From contig JAVXUO010002407.1 of NCBI GenBank assembly GCA_033065855.1, forward strand, positions 372,001 through 436,000: DNA of 64,000 bases. Direction: 5' to 3'. The stretch is from Escallonia rubra. Taxonomy: Eukaryota > Streptophyta > Magnoliopsida > Escalloniales > Escalloniaceae. The notes beneath the pieces are model-generated. The model saw only the letters and a list, made by a program, of their open reading frames with translations. It was not told where the DNA came from and searched no databases. How positions within the stretch are numbered: position 1 is the stretch's first letter; the number at the start of each line of letters is the position of its first letter. Made by a program: the position numbers and the translations under genes. This document shows positions 43,165 through 54,700 of this stretch, in pieces.

Positions 43165-44655
43165 TGTTTGTTTTTATTCTGTTCGAAGATCCTTTTTAGT
43201 GATGAGTTCTAGTGGTGTAGGTATCCTTTGTCTGAAACAAGACATGCATGCAAAGATACACTTGGATATGGACTCGTTAGGAGCTGCCGAACAAATATTA
43301 TTGGTGGGTCCAAACTAAATCTTAAACTTCATCAGATAAGTATTCCATGAGAATAAGAATTCCATCAGAAAATCTTTTCCGATTAATGTTGTGTCTCACG
43401 ACAATTAGGCGAAGTTGGTAATTCCACATTCAAATCGCCATAAATACTCTTCAGCTTAGCAAAATAATTTCTAGTGGACTTCTCATCTTCTATTCTTCTG
43501 CGACCTAAATTATTCAAATAACATATCTATACATATTGTAAGATTATGTGGTGTAAATGCCAGATAAGTCTCTTCATATGCATCTTGGCAACAATCTAAG
43601 CATCTTCAATTTGATCAGCTGTCAGCAATGTTTTGATATTAGCGATTACAATTTTGTGTAAGTGGAGAAATACCTTCGATTTCATATGTTGATAATGCTG
43701 AATCTCCCTCTAGAGTTCTTTCTTCTTCCTCTTTGTTCCCTCTCTTTCCCGGTTCAGAATCATTCGCTTTTCAAACATATCTCTCCTCTTGCTTAACTGC
43801 TGTTGATAAAACAGAAGAAATTAAGTATTAAAGCTCAATGTGGTGGTGGCCAGATAGATTCAAGACTCAACACAGTATTAAGCAATAGCTCCTGCCTGGC
43901 CCTTACTAACAATCTCTGTTCCAAAAAGGGATCTAACTTCATGTTCAGCTCTATAGTTCTTGCAACCTTCAGAATCTTATCAATCTAACAACCCTGTTAA
44001 CATGAAGTAAAGTAGAGTGATTGAAAAGTAGATAGATTTGGTGTAAGACTTTTGAGTTTGCAAAGGAGACAAACCAGAGATTCTAACCTGTTGAATATCC
44101 TTTCAGGTTGCTATCCATGCTGCCCTATCTGTGGAACTCCACCCCATTGTGGTGGGAGGCAGCTGATGACTCTGTCAATATGTGGCACCCATAATTAGAT
44201 GGATGCTTATAAATTTTAGATGAGGATACTGAAGTGCAAATGGCAAACAGATCACAGAAGTATCATCTTGTAATCCTTATCTGAGCTTTGGGTTGGCTCC
44301 AGTAACCAAGTCTATGATCAAAAGAAGGGTGAAACGCAATCTATGGCTCGTGTTAAGGAACTCAAGAAGGTAGAAACCTAAGCATGAATGAACAGGTTCT
44401 TTTTACCAGATATGAAGTTAAACCATAGCTAGTCTCTTTAGAAGAAGAAGAAAAAAGTATCTAAAGGCCCAGTGGTCCCATTTACATCTTTCGTGGTATG
44501 GTGTGTCTGTGCATGTCTGTGCCTGCATGTTAGTTTCTTGGTGGTAGTCGGGCTTGTAAAAGGCCCTTGCTAATAGGAAACCTTAAGAAAATTCTTGAGA
44601 AACTTACATGATTGCGGGGATAAAAATTTATGAAAAGGCATGGCTGTCTCTCGTC
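43165..44655. other. Intergenic; weak hints of a decayed copia gag
   Basis: On the minus strand near 43460-43380 a fragment resembling FFAKLKSIYGDLNVEL recalls the UBN2/copia gag, but frames are broken and no LTR is visible. No gene is called. Confidence 0.35.
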
Positions 44656-47337
44656 TTATACATAACTCCAACCAGGTTCCTTCTCCACCCCACCGCCTTT
44701 CATCTCAGTTCTGATCTTCATGACTTCATTCCACTCGCCCACATCAGCCCAGATGTTTGACAATGAGACATAAGCTCCAGCATTACATGGCTCCAATTCA
44801 AAAACTTTTTTGGCTGCTAGTCTGCCGAGCTCAACATCGCCATGCACTTTGCAGGCAGCGAGTAACCTTCCCCAAACCAAAGCGTTAGGCTTTATAGGCA
44901 TGTTTTTAACAAACCTTTCAGCCTCTTTGAGTCTTCCTGACCGACCAAGAAGATCTACCATACAGGCGTAATGTTGGGGACCCGGCTCAAGTGCAAAATC
45001 TTCGACCATTGATTTAAGATAATAATAGCCTTCTTCAACTAAACCATTATGGCTACAAGCAGATAAAACGCCAATAAAAGTTACTGAATCAGGTTTGGTT
45101 CCTGCTTTCCTCATAAGCTCGTAGAATCTCAAAGCCTCTGCACCTTCTCCATGCTGAGCATAGCTAGCAATGATGGCTGTCCAACTGATCAGATCAGGTC
45201 TCCCAATCTGTTCAAAAACTTTATGACAATCATCAATGCTTCCACATTTTGAGTACATCGTAACCAGTGAACTACCAACTGAAACTTCTGACTCTAAACC
45301 CCCTTTAATAATGTGGGCATGCATTTGGGTACTGATGCCTAATCTATTTAAACGCACAACGGCCCCAAGAAGAGATGAGATAGTGAAGGAGTCTATCTTG
45401 AAATCCGCAAACAGCATCTCGTGGAACAGCTGAAATGCCTCCTCAATGTATCCACTTTCGGCATATCCTGAAAGTAAAGAAGAGCATGAAACCTGATCTG
45501 TAAATGGCGTCATGTCAAAAACCCTCCTTGCCAAATATAGGGAACCACATTTTGAGTACATATTAACTAGCGAGCCACCAACAAGTGTCTGCTTGGCAAC
45601 TCCTTGAAGAAGAGCATAAGCATGAACTTGCTTACCAATCCTCAAGGAACAAAGGGAAGTACATGCAGTCAGAACAGCTGTTAAAGTCACCCCATCAGGG
45701 ATGGCTCCTTCACGCAACATCTGTCTAAATAAGTTGAGGGCATGATATCCACAGCCATGCTCTGCAAAGCCAGCAATCATTGAGGCCCATGAGACAGTAT
45801 CTTTTTCTACGATTTGCCCAAAAACCTCATAAGAATCTTCTAAACAACCACACTTTGAGTACATCATGAAAAGAGAACTAGCCACTGAAACATCAAAGAC
45901 TAGCCCAGACTTAATAGTGTAGCAATGTATCTGTCTCCCAGAATTTAGACAATCGACAATACTCAAGACACTAGAACTACAAAAGTTATCAGGTACCAGA
46001 CCCTCATGCAACATTCTTTGAAATAAATATATTGCCCTTCTTGGGCTCCCATGCTGAGCAAATGCAGATATCATTACAGCCCATGTACTTCGATGCTTTA
46101 AATCTTCAGCATCTCTAAAAACTAGTTCAGACAGTCCAACTGCTCCTGCTTTAGAGTAAGAATTGATCAGAGAAGCCTTAACTGCAGAATCTGAATAGAA
46201 ACCTACTTTATAGATCCAGCAATGAATCTGGATTGCCTCTTTAACCATAGCTGGGTCAGAACAAGCTGCAAGCACACTAGTAATAGTGTAGTTGTTAATT
46301 TCCTCCCTCAATTTTCTCATTTCCTTGAAATATTGAACCGCAGAAATAGTATCATCCCTCTGAACAAAACCAGATATAATAGCAGTCCAAGAAACAACGT
46401 TTCGGATGGGCATCCTAAAAAATTCCTTCACAGCTTCATCCATATCCCCACACTTGGCATATAAGTCAATGACAGCAGTCTCCACAAAAACATCTTCTCG
46501 AGCACCACATTTCACCACCCAACCTTGAACACCTCTACCCAATTCAAGTTCGTCAAGTGATGCACAAGCAGTCAAAATGCTCGAAAAAGTAAAACTGTTT
46601 GGCAATAAAAACCGTCGACACATCTGCCTAAAAAGATTCAACGCAAGCCAATTTTCCTTATTTCTAACCGCTCCTGATATAATAGCATTCCAACAAACCA
46701 CGTTCTCACACCATACATCATATAACACCCTCATAGCATCTTCAAAGCTGGAACACTTCACAAATAACTCAATCATTCCAGTCCTCACGTAACCATTCGA
46801 AAAAAACCCACTTCTGATTGCAAGCGCATAAATCTGCTTTCCACATAAAGGAGATTGCAAAGCACTACACGCCGATAGAACACTCCAGTAAGTGAACTGG
46901 TTGGGAACGTAACCAGACCATTGCATCCTGCAAAAAATCCTCCAAGACACCTCATATAAAAACGTTTCATTATAACCCGAAATCATGTGATTCCAAGAAA
47001 AGACATTTGGGACAGGAATTTCATCAAACAGTTGGAGTGCACTGTCCATGGCAGCAGATTTACAGTAACAGCTTATCAAGGAATTCGCAACAAAAATATT
47101 TGAGTGGTACATATTGGTTTTGAGCAACTGGGTATGTAGGATTTCGGTGTCTCTACGTGTGCAATGTCCTGATTCTCTACATTCGTTTAAGAAACTGTAT
47201 AAGCTAAAAGTAGTGAGGTTTTCGTCGTGTTTGTCAAATGGAGTTGACGGATTTGCTGTAACAGCTAGGGATGACAAGAATTTGGCTCCCGGAAGTGAGA
47301 TTTTGGTCCCCAAATTTTGACGGATTAGGAATTTCAT
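44656..47337 (-). CDS. OTP87: PPR protein, PLS class E-type, OTP87-like (893 aa)
   Basis: One exon from ATG 47337 to a stop at 44656-44658. The N-terminus (MKFLIRQNLGTKISL, basic and hydroxylated) could be a mitochondrial presequence. Alternating P, L and S repeats run through VFSWNHMISGYNE, ETAVIDLYAKCGDMDEAV, VSWTAIISGFVQ, NMYSKCGSLYLARRVFD and ISWTAIIASYAQHGEGAEAL. The protein ends in the E motif GEWNEVMKIRTEM and EPGWSYV with no DYW domain. Length, the Y/SKCGS and DELELGRGVQ segments and the EPGWS ending agree with my memory of Arabidopsis At1g74600/OTP87, an editing factor for mitochondrial nad7 and atp1 transcripts. As an E-class protein it would need a deaminase partner in trans. A tRNA gene is divergent 255 bp upstream. 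Confidence 0.9.
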   Translation of the reverse strand: MKFLIRQNLGTKISLPGAKFLSSLAVTANPSTPFDKHDENLTTFSLYSFLNECRESGHCTRRDTEILHTQLLKTNMYHSNIFVANSLISCYCKSAAMDSALQLFDEIPVPNVFSWNHMISGYNETFLYEVSWRIFCRMQWSGYVPNQFTYWSVLSACSALQSPLCGKQIYALAIRSGFFSNGYVRTGMIELFVKCSSFEDAMRVLYDVWCENVVCWNAIISGAVRNKENWLALNLFRQMCRRFLLPNSFTFSSILTACASLDELELGRGVQGWVVKCGAREDVFVETAVIDLYAKCGDMDEAVKEFFRMPIRNVVSWTAIISGFVQRDDTISAVQYFKEMRKLREEINNYTITSVLAACSDPAMVKEAIQIHCWIYKVGFYSDSAVKASLINSYSKAGAVGLSELVFRDAEDLKHRSTWAVMISAFAQHGSPRRAIYLFQRMLHEGLVPDNFCSSSVLSIVDCLNSGRQIHCYTIKSGLVFDVSVASSLFMMYSKCGCLEDSYEVFGQIVEKDTVSWASMIAGFAEHGCGYHALNLFRQMLREGAIPDGVTLTAVLTACTSLCSLRIGKQVHAYALLQGVAKQTLVGGSLVNMYSKCGSLYLARRVFDMTPFTDQVSCSSLLSGYAESGYIEEAFQLFHEMLFADFKIDSFTISSLLGAVVRLNRLGISTQMHAHIIKGGLESEVSVGSSLVTMYSKCGSIDDCHKVFEQIGRPDLISWTAIIASYAQHGEGAEALRFYELMRKAGTKPDSVTFIGVLSACSHNGLVEEGYYYLKSMVEDFALEPGPQHYACMVDLLGRSGRLKEAERFVKNMPIKPNALVWGRLLAACKVHGDVELGRLAAKKVFELEPCNAGAYVSLSNIWADVGEWNEVMKIRTEMKGGGVEKEPGWSYV

Positions 47338-47591
47338 GTTTGGATGGAATGAGCTAAGTCATCACATCACTTAAACAAAATGCAAAGCAAAGCTTAGGAT
47401 TTGATAAACTTTGATAGAAGTGAAAGCATAAAGACAAGAATAAATATTGCGATTTGCGAGAGAGAGCGTTCGTTGCTAAAGATTAGGGACCATATGAGCA
47501 GGAAGATTTTGAAAATAGCGGGAAGTATTCTTGGGCATTACAAAATTACAAACAATATTATTACATATTCTTGGGCATTTCAACAGCAGAT

Positions 47592-47672
47592 GTCAAGATG
47601 GCCGAGTTGGTCTAAGGCGCCAGTTTCAGGTACTGGTCCGAAAGGGCATGGGTTCGAATCCCATTCTTGACA
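47592..47672 (+). tRNA. trnL(CAG): tRNA-Leu (anticodon CAG)
   Basis: Acceptor stem GTCAAGA/TCTTGAC with discriminator A (47672). D-arm GCCGAGTTGGTCTAAGGC, anticodon stem CCAGT/ACTGG with loop TTCAGGT (anticodon CAG), a class II variable arm, and T-arm TGGGTTCGAATCCCA carrying box B. T-runs at 47674-47692 serve as the pol III terminator. No intron. It reads CUG codons. Confidence 0.93.
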
Positions 47673-48555
47673 ACTTTTCTAATTTTCTTTTGTAGTTTGG
47701 TCTCTCTTTATATTCTAGCTTGCTTGATCCCATGTCAAATTTTTATCATAGACATGCACCAAAGAAAGTTTTATGTTTCATTTTAAACTTTGTTTTCAGA
47801 CTCAAAAAGCTCTTTCCGGCCTCGAGGGATAGCTCAGCTAGGAAACGTTTACTTGAGATCTTCAGTTCGATTCTTGTTATGGTTTATTCTTTAGATTTTT
47901 GGAAATATGTACTTATCGCGGTACACGTAAGCTGACATGTAATATCATCTTATCACTAAATTCAAATAAGAAAAAACTTTGTCTAGCACAACGCGTTATT
48001 TTCTTAAACATACCACTTAAAATGAGTGTGGTGTGAAAAGAATTTGACAGCAAACTCTCTTTCACTACCAAACAATTGTTAATCTATATATATCGGCTGT
48101 TTTACGACAATCTAGCCCTTATACTGCTGTTATCAGAATGGGAGTATTTCACCCCAAAGAAGGTGGTTTGGAGCTATAACTATGATTGTAGCTAAAGTAT
48201 TTTCTAAAATCATGAAAAACCTCCTATCGTAGCCGTCAACCCCTCATTTAGTCGCCAAAAATGTTTGAATTGTAGCCCGTTAGATCAAGTATTTAGCAAC
48301 ACTTGGAACTGTCGCCATAATTTTGCCTTAAAAGCACTACCATACCAACATAGTCATAGTTCCACTCCCCCCCCCCCCCCCACAAACAACTATGCCGATC
48401 CACCGACCTGCAATCAAATCGGTGTTATATGGTGCAAAGCACTCTGTGATTCATACTCTCTTCCTACCATAAGAGTTGAAATCATTTAGGTCATACTTTA
48501 TATTTTGTATAGAGACTACGGATAGAACTATTGTCCATAATGTTTGACATTCAAA
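47673..48555. other. Intergenic, no gene seen
   Basis: Holds a C-run of about 14 at 48368-48381. No supported open frames. Confidence 0.5.
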
Positions 48556-48700
48556 TCAATATAAAATTAACCCCAAGGGGTAATGGAGTGGCAAAGGGTC
48601 TTGAGGTATAACTTTGAGGTCTCGAGTTCGAATCCCCATATCGACGGGTCATATAAATTGCAGTTCTGACTATTTAAAAAAAAAATTCAGTATAAAATTA
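48556..48700 (+). mobile_element. tRNA-derived SINE with target duplication
   Basis: The insert 48570-48690 (121 bp) is flanked by TATAAAATTA (48560-48569 and 48691-48700). The match extends to 13 of 14 bases (TCAATATAAAATTA / TCAGTATAAAATTA). It contains a box-A-like TGGCAAAGGG (48588-48597) and a perfect box B, GTTCGAATC, within CTCGAGTTCGAATCCCC (about 48622-48638). It ends in a poly(A)-like tail, TTTAAAAAAAAAATTCAG. The head CCCCAAGGGGTAATGGAGTGG is SINE-like. Confidence 0.85.
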
Positions 48701-49270
48701 GGAAATGGATGGTGTATATGTGGTCATAGGGAAATTTTTGGTGTTTGTTAGTTAAAAGCATAACAAGGATTATGATTTCATACTTGCTAAGAAGGTCTTC
48801 CTTGTTGCGATTTCAAACGAGTATGTAGATGAGTAAATTTGGCGAGTACTATTTTCAGAGTGCCAGGAGTCATTAAGCTGGTTTACAAAAAATGTATTTA
48901 AGGCGAACGTGTCACTTATAGTGTTAGCATGTACTTTTTGAATCGCCAAATTAGAAACTACCAAGTTTTGGTAACTAAAAGTTAAAAAAAAAACTAGAAA
49001 ATATGCTCTTTTTATCCTCAAGTATCATCACTTGATATTATTTTTTTCAATTAATATAAGAAAACAAAGAGAAATAATAAGATAATGATTATCTCTTTTA
49101 GACAGAGATAACCGAGATAGAAGTTACATTTTCTCCATCAAATTGAAAAACATTTGATGAAACACTTCAGAATTTTGAAACCGTGAGAAAAAGCTTCTGC
49201 ACGACTTTTCAAGTCTTTGACGTCAAAAGAATGTTTCAAACATTCAATTTCAAGGTGATCGTTTATAGAA
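48701..49270. other. Intergenic, no gene seen
   Basis: AT-rich with no supported gene. It may be flanking sequence of the repeat array that follows. Confidence 0.45.
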
Positions 49271-49850
49271 AATCTCTCATATTTGCCATCTTGTTCAGGA
49301 TCACGTTGCCAAACCCTCGTATTGGCACCACAAGTTCATTGTCTTTCTACATCAACTAAGATCATGTCGTTCAACTCGCGATTACTCCGTCAAGCCCTCA
49401 AATTAGCATCACAAGTTCGTTGTCTTTTCACATCAACTCAGATAGATCATGTTTGCGATCACACTGCCAAGCCTTTGAATCAACATCACAAGTTCGTTGT
49501 CTTTCCACGTCAAGTCAAAGAGATCACGTCGTTCAAGTCTTAATCGCACTGTTAGACCCTCGGCATCACAAGTTCTTTGTCTCTCCACATCACTTTTGGA
49601 AATTAGGTTGTTCGGTTCAGGATCACACTACCACGTCCTTGAATCGACATCATGCGTTCATTATCTTTCTTTTCACTTAATTTCGAGAAGATCGTGTCGC
49701 TTGATCTGGAATCACATCGCCATCCTTCAACCTAACATAAAAAATTTGCCTTCTTCTCACCTAATCCCAGAAAGATCGTGCCTTACGATTCGGAATTACG
49801 TCAGTAGGACGATTCAGGATTACAACGCTAGCCCACAAATCGACATAAAT
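49271..49850. repeat. Degenerate minisatellite, unit about 80 bp, six to seven copies
   Basis: The core CAAGTTCGTTGTCTTTCCAC recurs at about 49331, 49412, 49489, 49569 and 49651, and diverged near 49736, spaced 77-85 bp. Each core is followed by an AGATCATGTCG-type and a GATCACACTGCCAAGCC-type segment. Unequal spacing shows indels. Open frames across it differ in phase from copy to copy, so it is not coding. Confidence 0.85.
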
Positions 49851-50140
49851 GATCTACTATCTTTGAACACTATTTCGAGAAATCAAGACCAGTCAAAATA
49901 TTCCTTTTATGAGATTAGTTAGAGGACTATACACACATATTGTACTCTATTTCATCAAATCTATGAAAATTGTGATTTGTTGCTTTCATCTCTAGTGTTA
50001 TTTTTCATACCCGAAATTTGTGTGTACAGTCTAATCTTGATGTAGTATATTTACTACTTTCTCTTTAGACAAAACTGACATATGAGAGGTTCAAATTATC
50101 GGGAGTAATCCATGCATGCAAATAGAGGAAGAAACAAATT
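49851..50140. other. Intergenic, no gene seen
   Basis: Short AT-rich gap between the minisatellite and the TIR element. Confidence 0.45.
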
Positions 50141-51304
50141 AGGGTTAATTACACCATGTCCCCGAGGTCAGTGTGAAATTACGGCCGTGTCCTTTAGTTT
50201 GAAAAATGAGCACCTAATATCCGTTGACCAATCAGAATACGAAATTTCTTGATGTTTTAGACAAGAAGACCAAATTACCCATGGAAGGCAAAAAAGCAGG
50301 ATTGCCCTATTTTTTGTGTCATTGATGAGGTTTTTTTTTTTTTTTTTTTGCGAAGTCTCAACTGGATGTATGTAAATTTTGGGAATTTTCACAAGGCCAG
50401 AATGTATTAGGCTCACGAGATTTTCACAAGGCCAGAATCCACTAGGCTCGCGGAGGCGTGTCGCCACAGTGGCTTGTGGCAGGGGTAAATGTGTGAGCAT
50501 GGGACTAGGTGAGTGGGTAACCTAGTGATGGTGGTGGTGACGAGGGTGGCTAGATCTAATGGTTGTCGCGGTGCTGGCTGTTGCCGTGGTGGATGGTATA
50601 GCTAGTGTGGTGCAGCGGCACGACGTGAATGGGGCTCTTGTGAGTGGTTGAGGTGGTGGTAGCAGCAGCGGCATGAACGGGGCTGTCGTGAGTGGTTGAA
50701 GTAGCGGCGGCAGCGTGAACGGGGCTATAGTGGCGCGATTGGTATGTGTGTGTGCGTGTGTGGACTGTACGTGTGGATGGGCAGAGCGATTTGATGGCGG
50801 GGTGGGGGCCGGGGAGCAATGTGGCGACCGTGGGGTAAGGGGAAGGGATGTGGTGGGGAGCGATGTGGCAGCAGCAATGCAACATCAAGTAGAAATTTTT
50901 GGAAATTAGGGTTTGGAGAGAGAAAGAGAAAGAGAATTAGGGCTTTAAAATCTCAAGATGGGATTTGCATTGACAAACTAGATCAGTTAGTCTTGGCAGC
51001 TCAATTATGGAACGAGAAATTAGGGGTTTTAAAGATATTTGCAGAGAGAAATCCTAATTTTAGAAATTAAGGTTTAAATTTTTATACAGTAATATACCAT
51101 GTATATACATTATAAGGGTAATATTGTCATTTTGAAAATACGTATTGATGACATCATAAAAATACACTTTTTGGATGGATATTTAACGAATGAAAACAAG
51201 TGTTACATTTTTAACGTTTGTGGTCACGATCTGTTACTTTTTGAAATTTAATGTACATGATTGTAATTACTCTCAGACCTCAGGGACACTGCTGAAATCA
51301 ACTC
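50141..51304. mobile_element. Mutator-like nonautonomous TIR element (about 1.16 kb)
   Basis: The left end (AGGGTTAATTACACCATGTC, 50141-50160) matches the reverse complement of the right end over about 80 bp. Shared blocks are GTCCC(C/T)GAGGTC, TAATTAC/AAATTAC, TTTCAAAAA/TTTGAAAAA and GTGACC/GTTGACC. Near-matching flanks AACAAATTA and AACAGATGA are a possible decayed 9-bp duplication. The interior holds a GTG/GGC-rich region (50520-50860) with its own imperfect repeats, a T-run at 50331-50349 and a direct repeat of TTTTCACAAGGCCAGAAT. No transposase. It ends about 410 bp before the subtilase TATA box. Confidence 0.75.
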
Positions 51305-51715
51305 AACAGATGAAGTTTAACATCGGACTGTTAAGATATTTATCATGCGCACTGCTTTGATATAAGGGACATATTTGCTTTCTATATCCCGCGGATACAT
51401 CCTCCTCTTAAGTATGTTTTTGTTTCCGACACTAAGCATTATCACTTCCAAAATTACATTTATGCGGTCAAAGCCTGTGGTATATTTTATAAGCCCTTAG
51501 AAAATTCTGAAAGAGTGGAGTAAATTACTCATTCTTATATAATCATCTCTTCTTCCAAATCAGCTGCCAAGACTCTAAGTTTTCTTGTTTTCTAGGTAAT
51601 ATATTCCCAATCATCTAGACTAACGACGACTTCTGGGGTTGAATTGGGTGATAGTCAAATAGATTTGCGTAAAGGAAAAGAAAGGCTTGTAAAGCTTGGC
51701 CTCGCATAGAAGCCC
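51305..51715. promoter_or_regulatory. Upstream region of the subtilase gene
   Basis: Sequence between the TIR element and the TATA box. No further motif is claimed. Confidence 0.4.
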
Positions 51716-51723
51716 TATATAAA
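51716..51723 (+). promoter_or_regulatory. TATA box of the subtilase gene
   Basis: TATATAAA, 68 bp before the ATG at 51791, in CCCTATATAAAGTTG context. Confidence 0.75.
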
Positions 51724-51790
51724 GTTGTGACTACCATCACCTTGCTCCATCACTGCAAGGGAGCCATTACTGATTTCTAAGCCACACACA

Positions 51791-54700
51791 ATGCCTTGTG
51801 GAGGCAAAATTAGCGGCAGTTTACCACTCTATGTATTGGTTTATATCGTTGTTCTGAGTAGCCAGGGCATCTTGTTGACACAAGTGGAAGCCGAGAGTAA
51901 AGTATGCATACATATATATATATATATCATCTCTTGCATGTTGATACTTTGTTCATATTTCTTGGCATGCATTTGTCTGTCTTCATTTTACTGCAACTTT
52001 GTACTGCATTATGCTCTCAAATTGGTATGCTTTAATTTGACCCACATCTTGTTGGTCTTTCTATATCGAAATAGATTGTTACAACTAGTCCAAATAGTTG
52101 ACTATAACTTCTCGAATAGTTGTTGAAAGGTTTAATTTCAACCGACAGGTTTACATTGTTTATCTTGGAGAGAGGCGGCATAACGACCCCAAACTTGTCA
52201 CATCATCGCATTATGACATGCTTGCCAACGTAGTTGGGAGGTAATCTACAAGTGAACAGCGTACACTTATTGTGAAGTAAATTTCACATTTTCAATATTA
52301 CTGTCCATTTCTTTTTCAACATTCCTCCACCCTTTTCTTCTTCTCCAAATCTTTCTTTTAATTTCTACATCTTCTTATACAAGCATTGCGAGTTTCCCCT
52401 CCTAGAGGGTGTTTAATTTTGTTACTTTGGTAAGAACCATTTTTTAAGTTGTATACAATATTGTTGTTAAGCGTGGTGTATTTGTTGTGTTTTTCTATCA
52501 ACTTAACAACTTAATCTTTCGAAGCAACATGTAACTTAACACGACGTTAGAACTTTCGTTTTACAAGTTCTTGATTTATAATGTGTAACATGACATGAAC
52601 TTGCTCATGAGACGTAGTGTGAAAATAAATATATATTTTTGTGCTTGTTATCTAACAATTTAAGATTGTAAAGCATTAATAGTTCAGAAGAATTGTTATA
52701 CGCTTATAATAAACCTTATACACTGTGCAGTAAGAAAATAGCATCAAAATCAATGGTTTATAGCTACAAACATGGATTCTCAGGGTTTGCTGCCAAGGTT
52801 ACGGAGTCACAAGCACGACGACTTGCCGGTACTCAATTTCTTTATTCCGTTAACGATTCTACAATGTATAGTGACAAAAGATTGTCACTTAAAATATTAT
52901 GTCGTTAATAATAAATTTATGCAGCGATAGTCTTTTGTCCTTAAAATGCTTTTAACGACATTTTTTTTACTACAGCTCCTGTGTTGTAAAGCTGAGTATC
53001 CTAGTCCTATTTATTCCTTTGGTTTCTAAAACCCAATAGTACTCTCTTTGTGCCTAAAATAATGCTGTTTTGACGAGGTTTTTGTGATGTGACAAGTATG
53101 AGAAGAATTACTCTACTATATCATGTCCAATCTTTGCTTTGAAACTTCTTGTACTAGGAGAAGCCTGCATCATGTGACCTTACAGTCCAACTTGACAAAG
53201 TGAACACAATCATTAGAAAATATGAAAATCAAAAGAGACCCAAATTTTGAAACAACAGAGTACTTGAAGATAGACTAATGTGTTATGTGTATCACCTGCT
53301 TCTATTTCTGAGGGGGGTGGGGGGTAACCTTTCAAACGTAGGTGCTCCTTATCTTTTGATACTGAACTAACTTCTTTTTCTATGATTCAGAGTTACCTGA
53401 TGTAATTGGAGTGATGCCAAATGCCCATCACAAGCTGCAAACTACCAGGAGTTGGGACTATTTGGGCCTCCCATCTGATACTCCCAACAATCTTCTTGAC
53501 AAGAGTAACATGGGTGATGGTGTAATCATAGGTGTCATAGATACAGGTCTCTTTCTCTCTCTGTGGGATTAGAATTTGTAGCAGCAAGAAATTAATTTTT
53601 TTTTAAAGTACCTTGAACCTCCAATGGCACCCACATGTTTTGGGTAGGATGAAGACTAACTGAACGTCCTAGTCGATTAACATGCAGGAATTTGGCCAGA
53701 ATCAAAAGTTTTCAGCGACGAAGGGCTTGGACCAATACCATCTCACTGGAAGGGTGCTTGTGAATCCGGGGACCAATTTAATGCCACGACACATTGCAAT
53801 AAAAAGATCATTGGAGCCCGTTGGTTTATAGATGGATACCTTGCTGAAGCGGGGCAATCATTCAATATCTCTGAACACAAAGAGCACTTGTCCGCGAGAG
53901 ATGCAACAGGACATGGCACGCACGTGTGCAGCATTGCAGCCGGTTCTTACGCTAGCAACATTAGCTACAAAGGTCTCAGTAATGGGACGGTAAGAGGTGG
54001 TGCTCCCCGTGCTCGTTTGGCCATGTACAAGGTGTGCTGGAATATATTTGCAATATCCGCCTGCACGTCTGCTGATATTTTTAAAGCCTTTGACGAAGCT
54101 ATACACGATGGGGTTGATGTGCTATCCGTATCACTTAGGTCCCCGTTTCCTCTATTGCCTGAAGTGGATGGCCACAATCCGATTGCTATTGGCTCCTTCC
54201 ATGCTGTGGCTAAAGGTATCATCGTTGTTTCTGCAGCCGGAAACGATGGACCTTTAGCCCAAAAAGTAATAAACACTGCACCATGGATCTTAACTGTTGC
54301 AGCTAGCACCACAGATCGTGGATTTCCTACACCCATCACGCTAGGAAATAACAAGACGGTACTGGTAGGTTTTCAACGTTTAATTAAGTTTCAGTAAACA
54401 TGACAGCCATAGGCCTCAACAAGGCCTAGAACAGTATCGCAAATTAAAACAACATTGACCTTAAATGAAAGTTACCAGCAATAGTTAAACAAAAGTAGTT
54501 TTAAGTTGCGCCAAGGCTACTCATCTGTGACTGCAATCTTTTCACCTCTTATTACATTAAACACTTTGCTATCAGGCGTACTCAAAACAAAATGATTGAA
54601 GAAAGCTCACATGTTATTACTGATGTAAATGTAGGGTCAATCCATGTTCACAGGAAAGGAAAGTGGATTCACAGGCTTGTTGTATCCAGAAGATCAAGGG

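Noticed and set aside
44656..44760. DYW deaminase domain in the OTP87-like protein
   Set aside because: The frame ends after the E motif at EPGWSYV, and no downstream in-frame HxE/CxxC motif is present.
49283..49922. Overlapping frames with repeated HHKFVV-type text
   Set aside because: They are produced by the 80-bp minisatellite and change phase between units.
50556..50888. His/Thr/Ser-rich open frame on the minus strand
   Set aside because: It lies inside the TIR element and reflects GTG/GGC low-complexity repeats.
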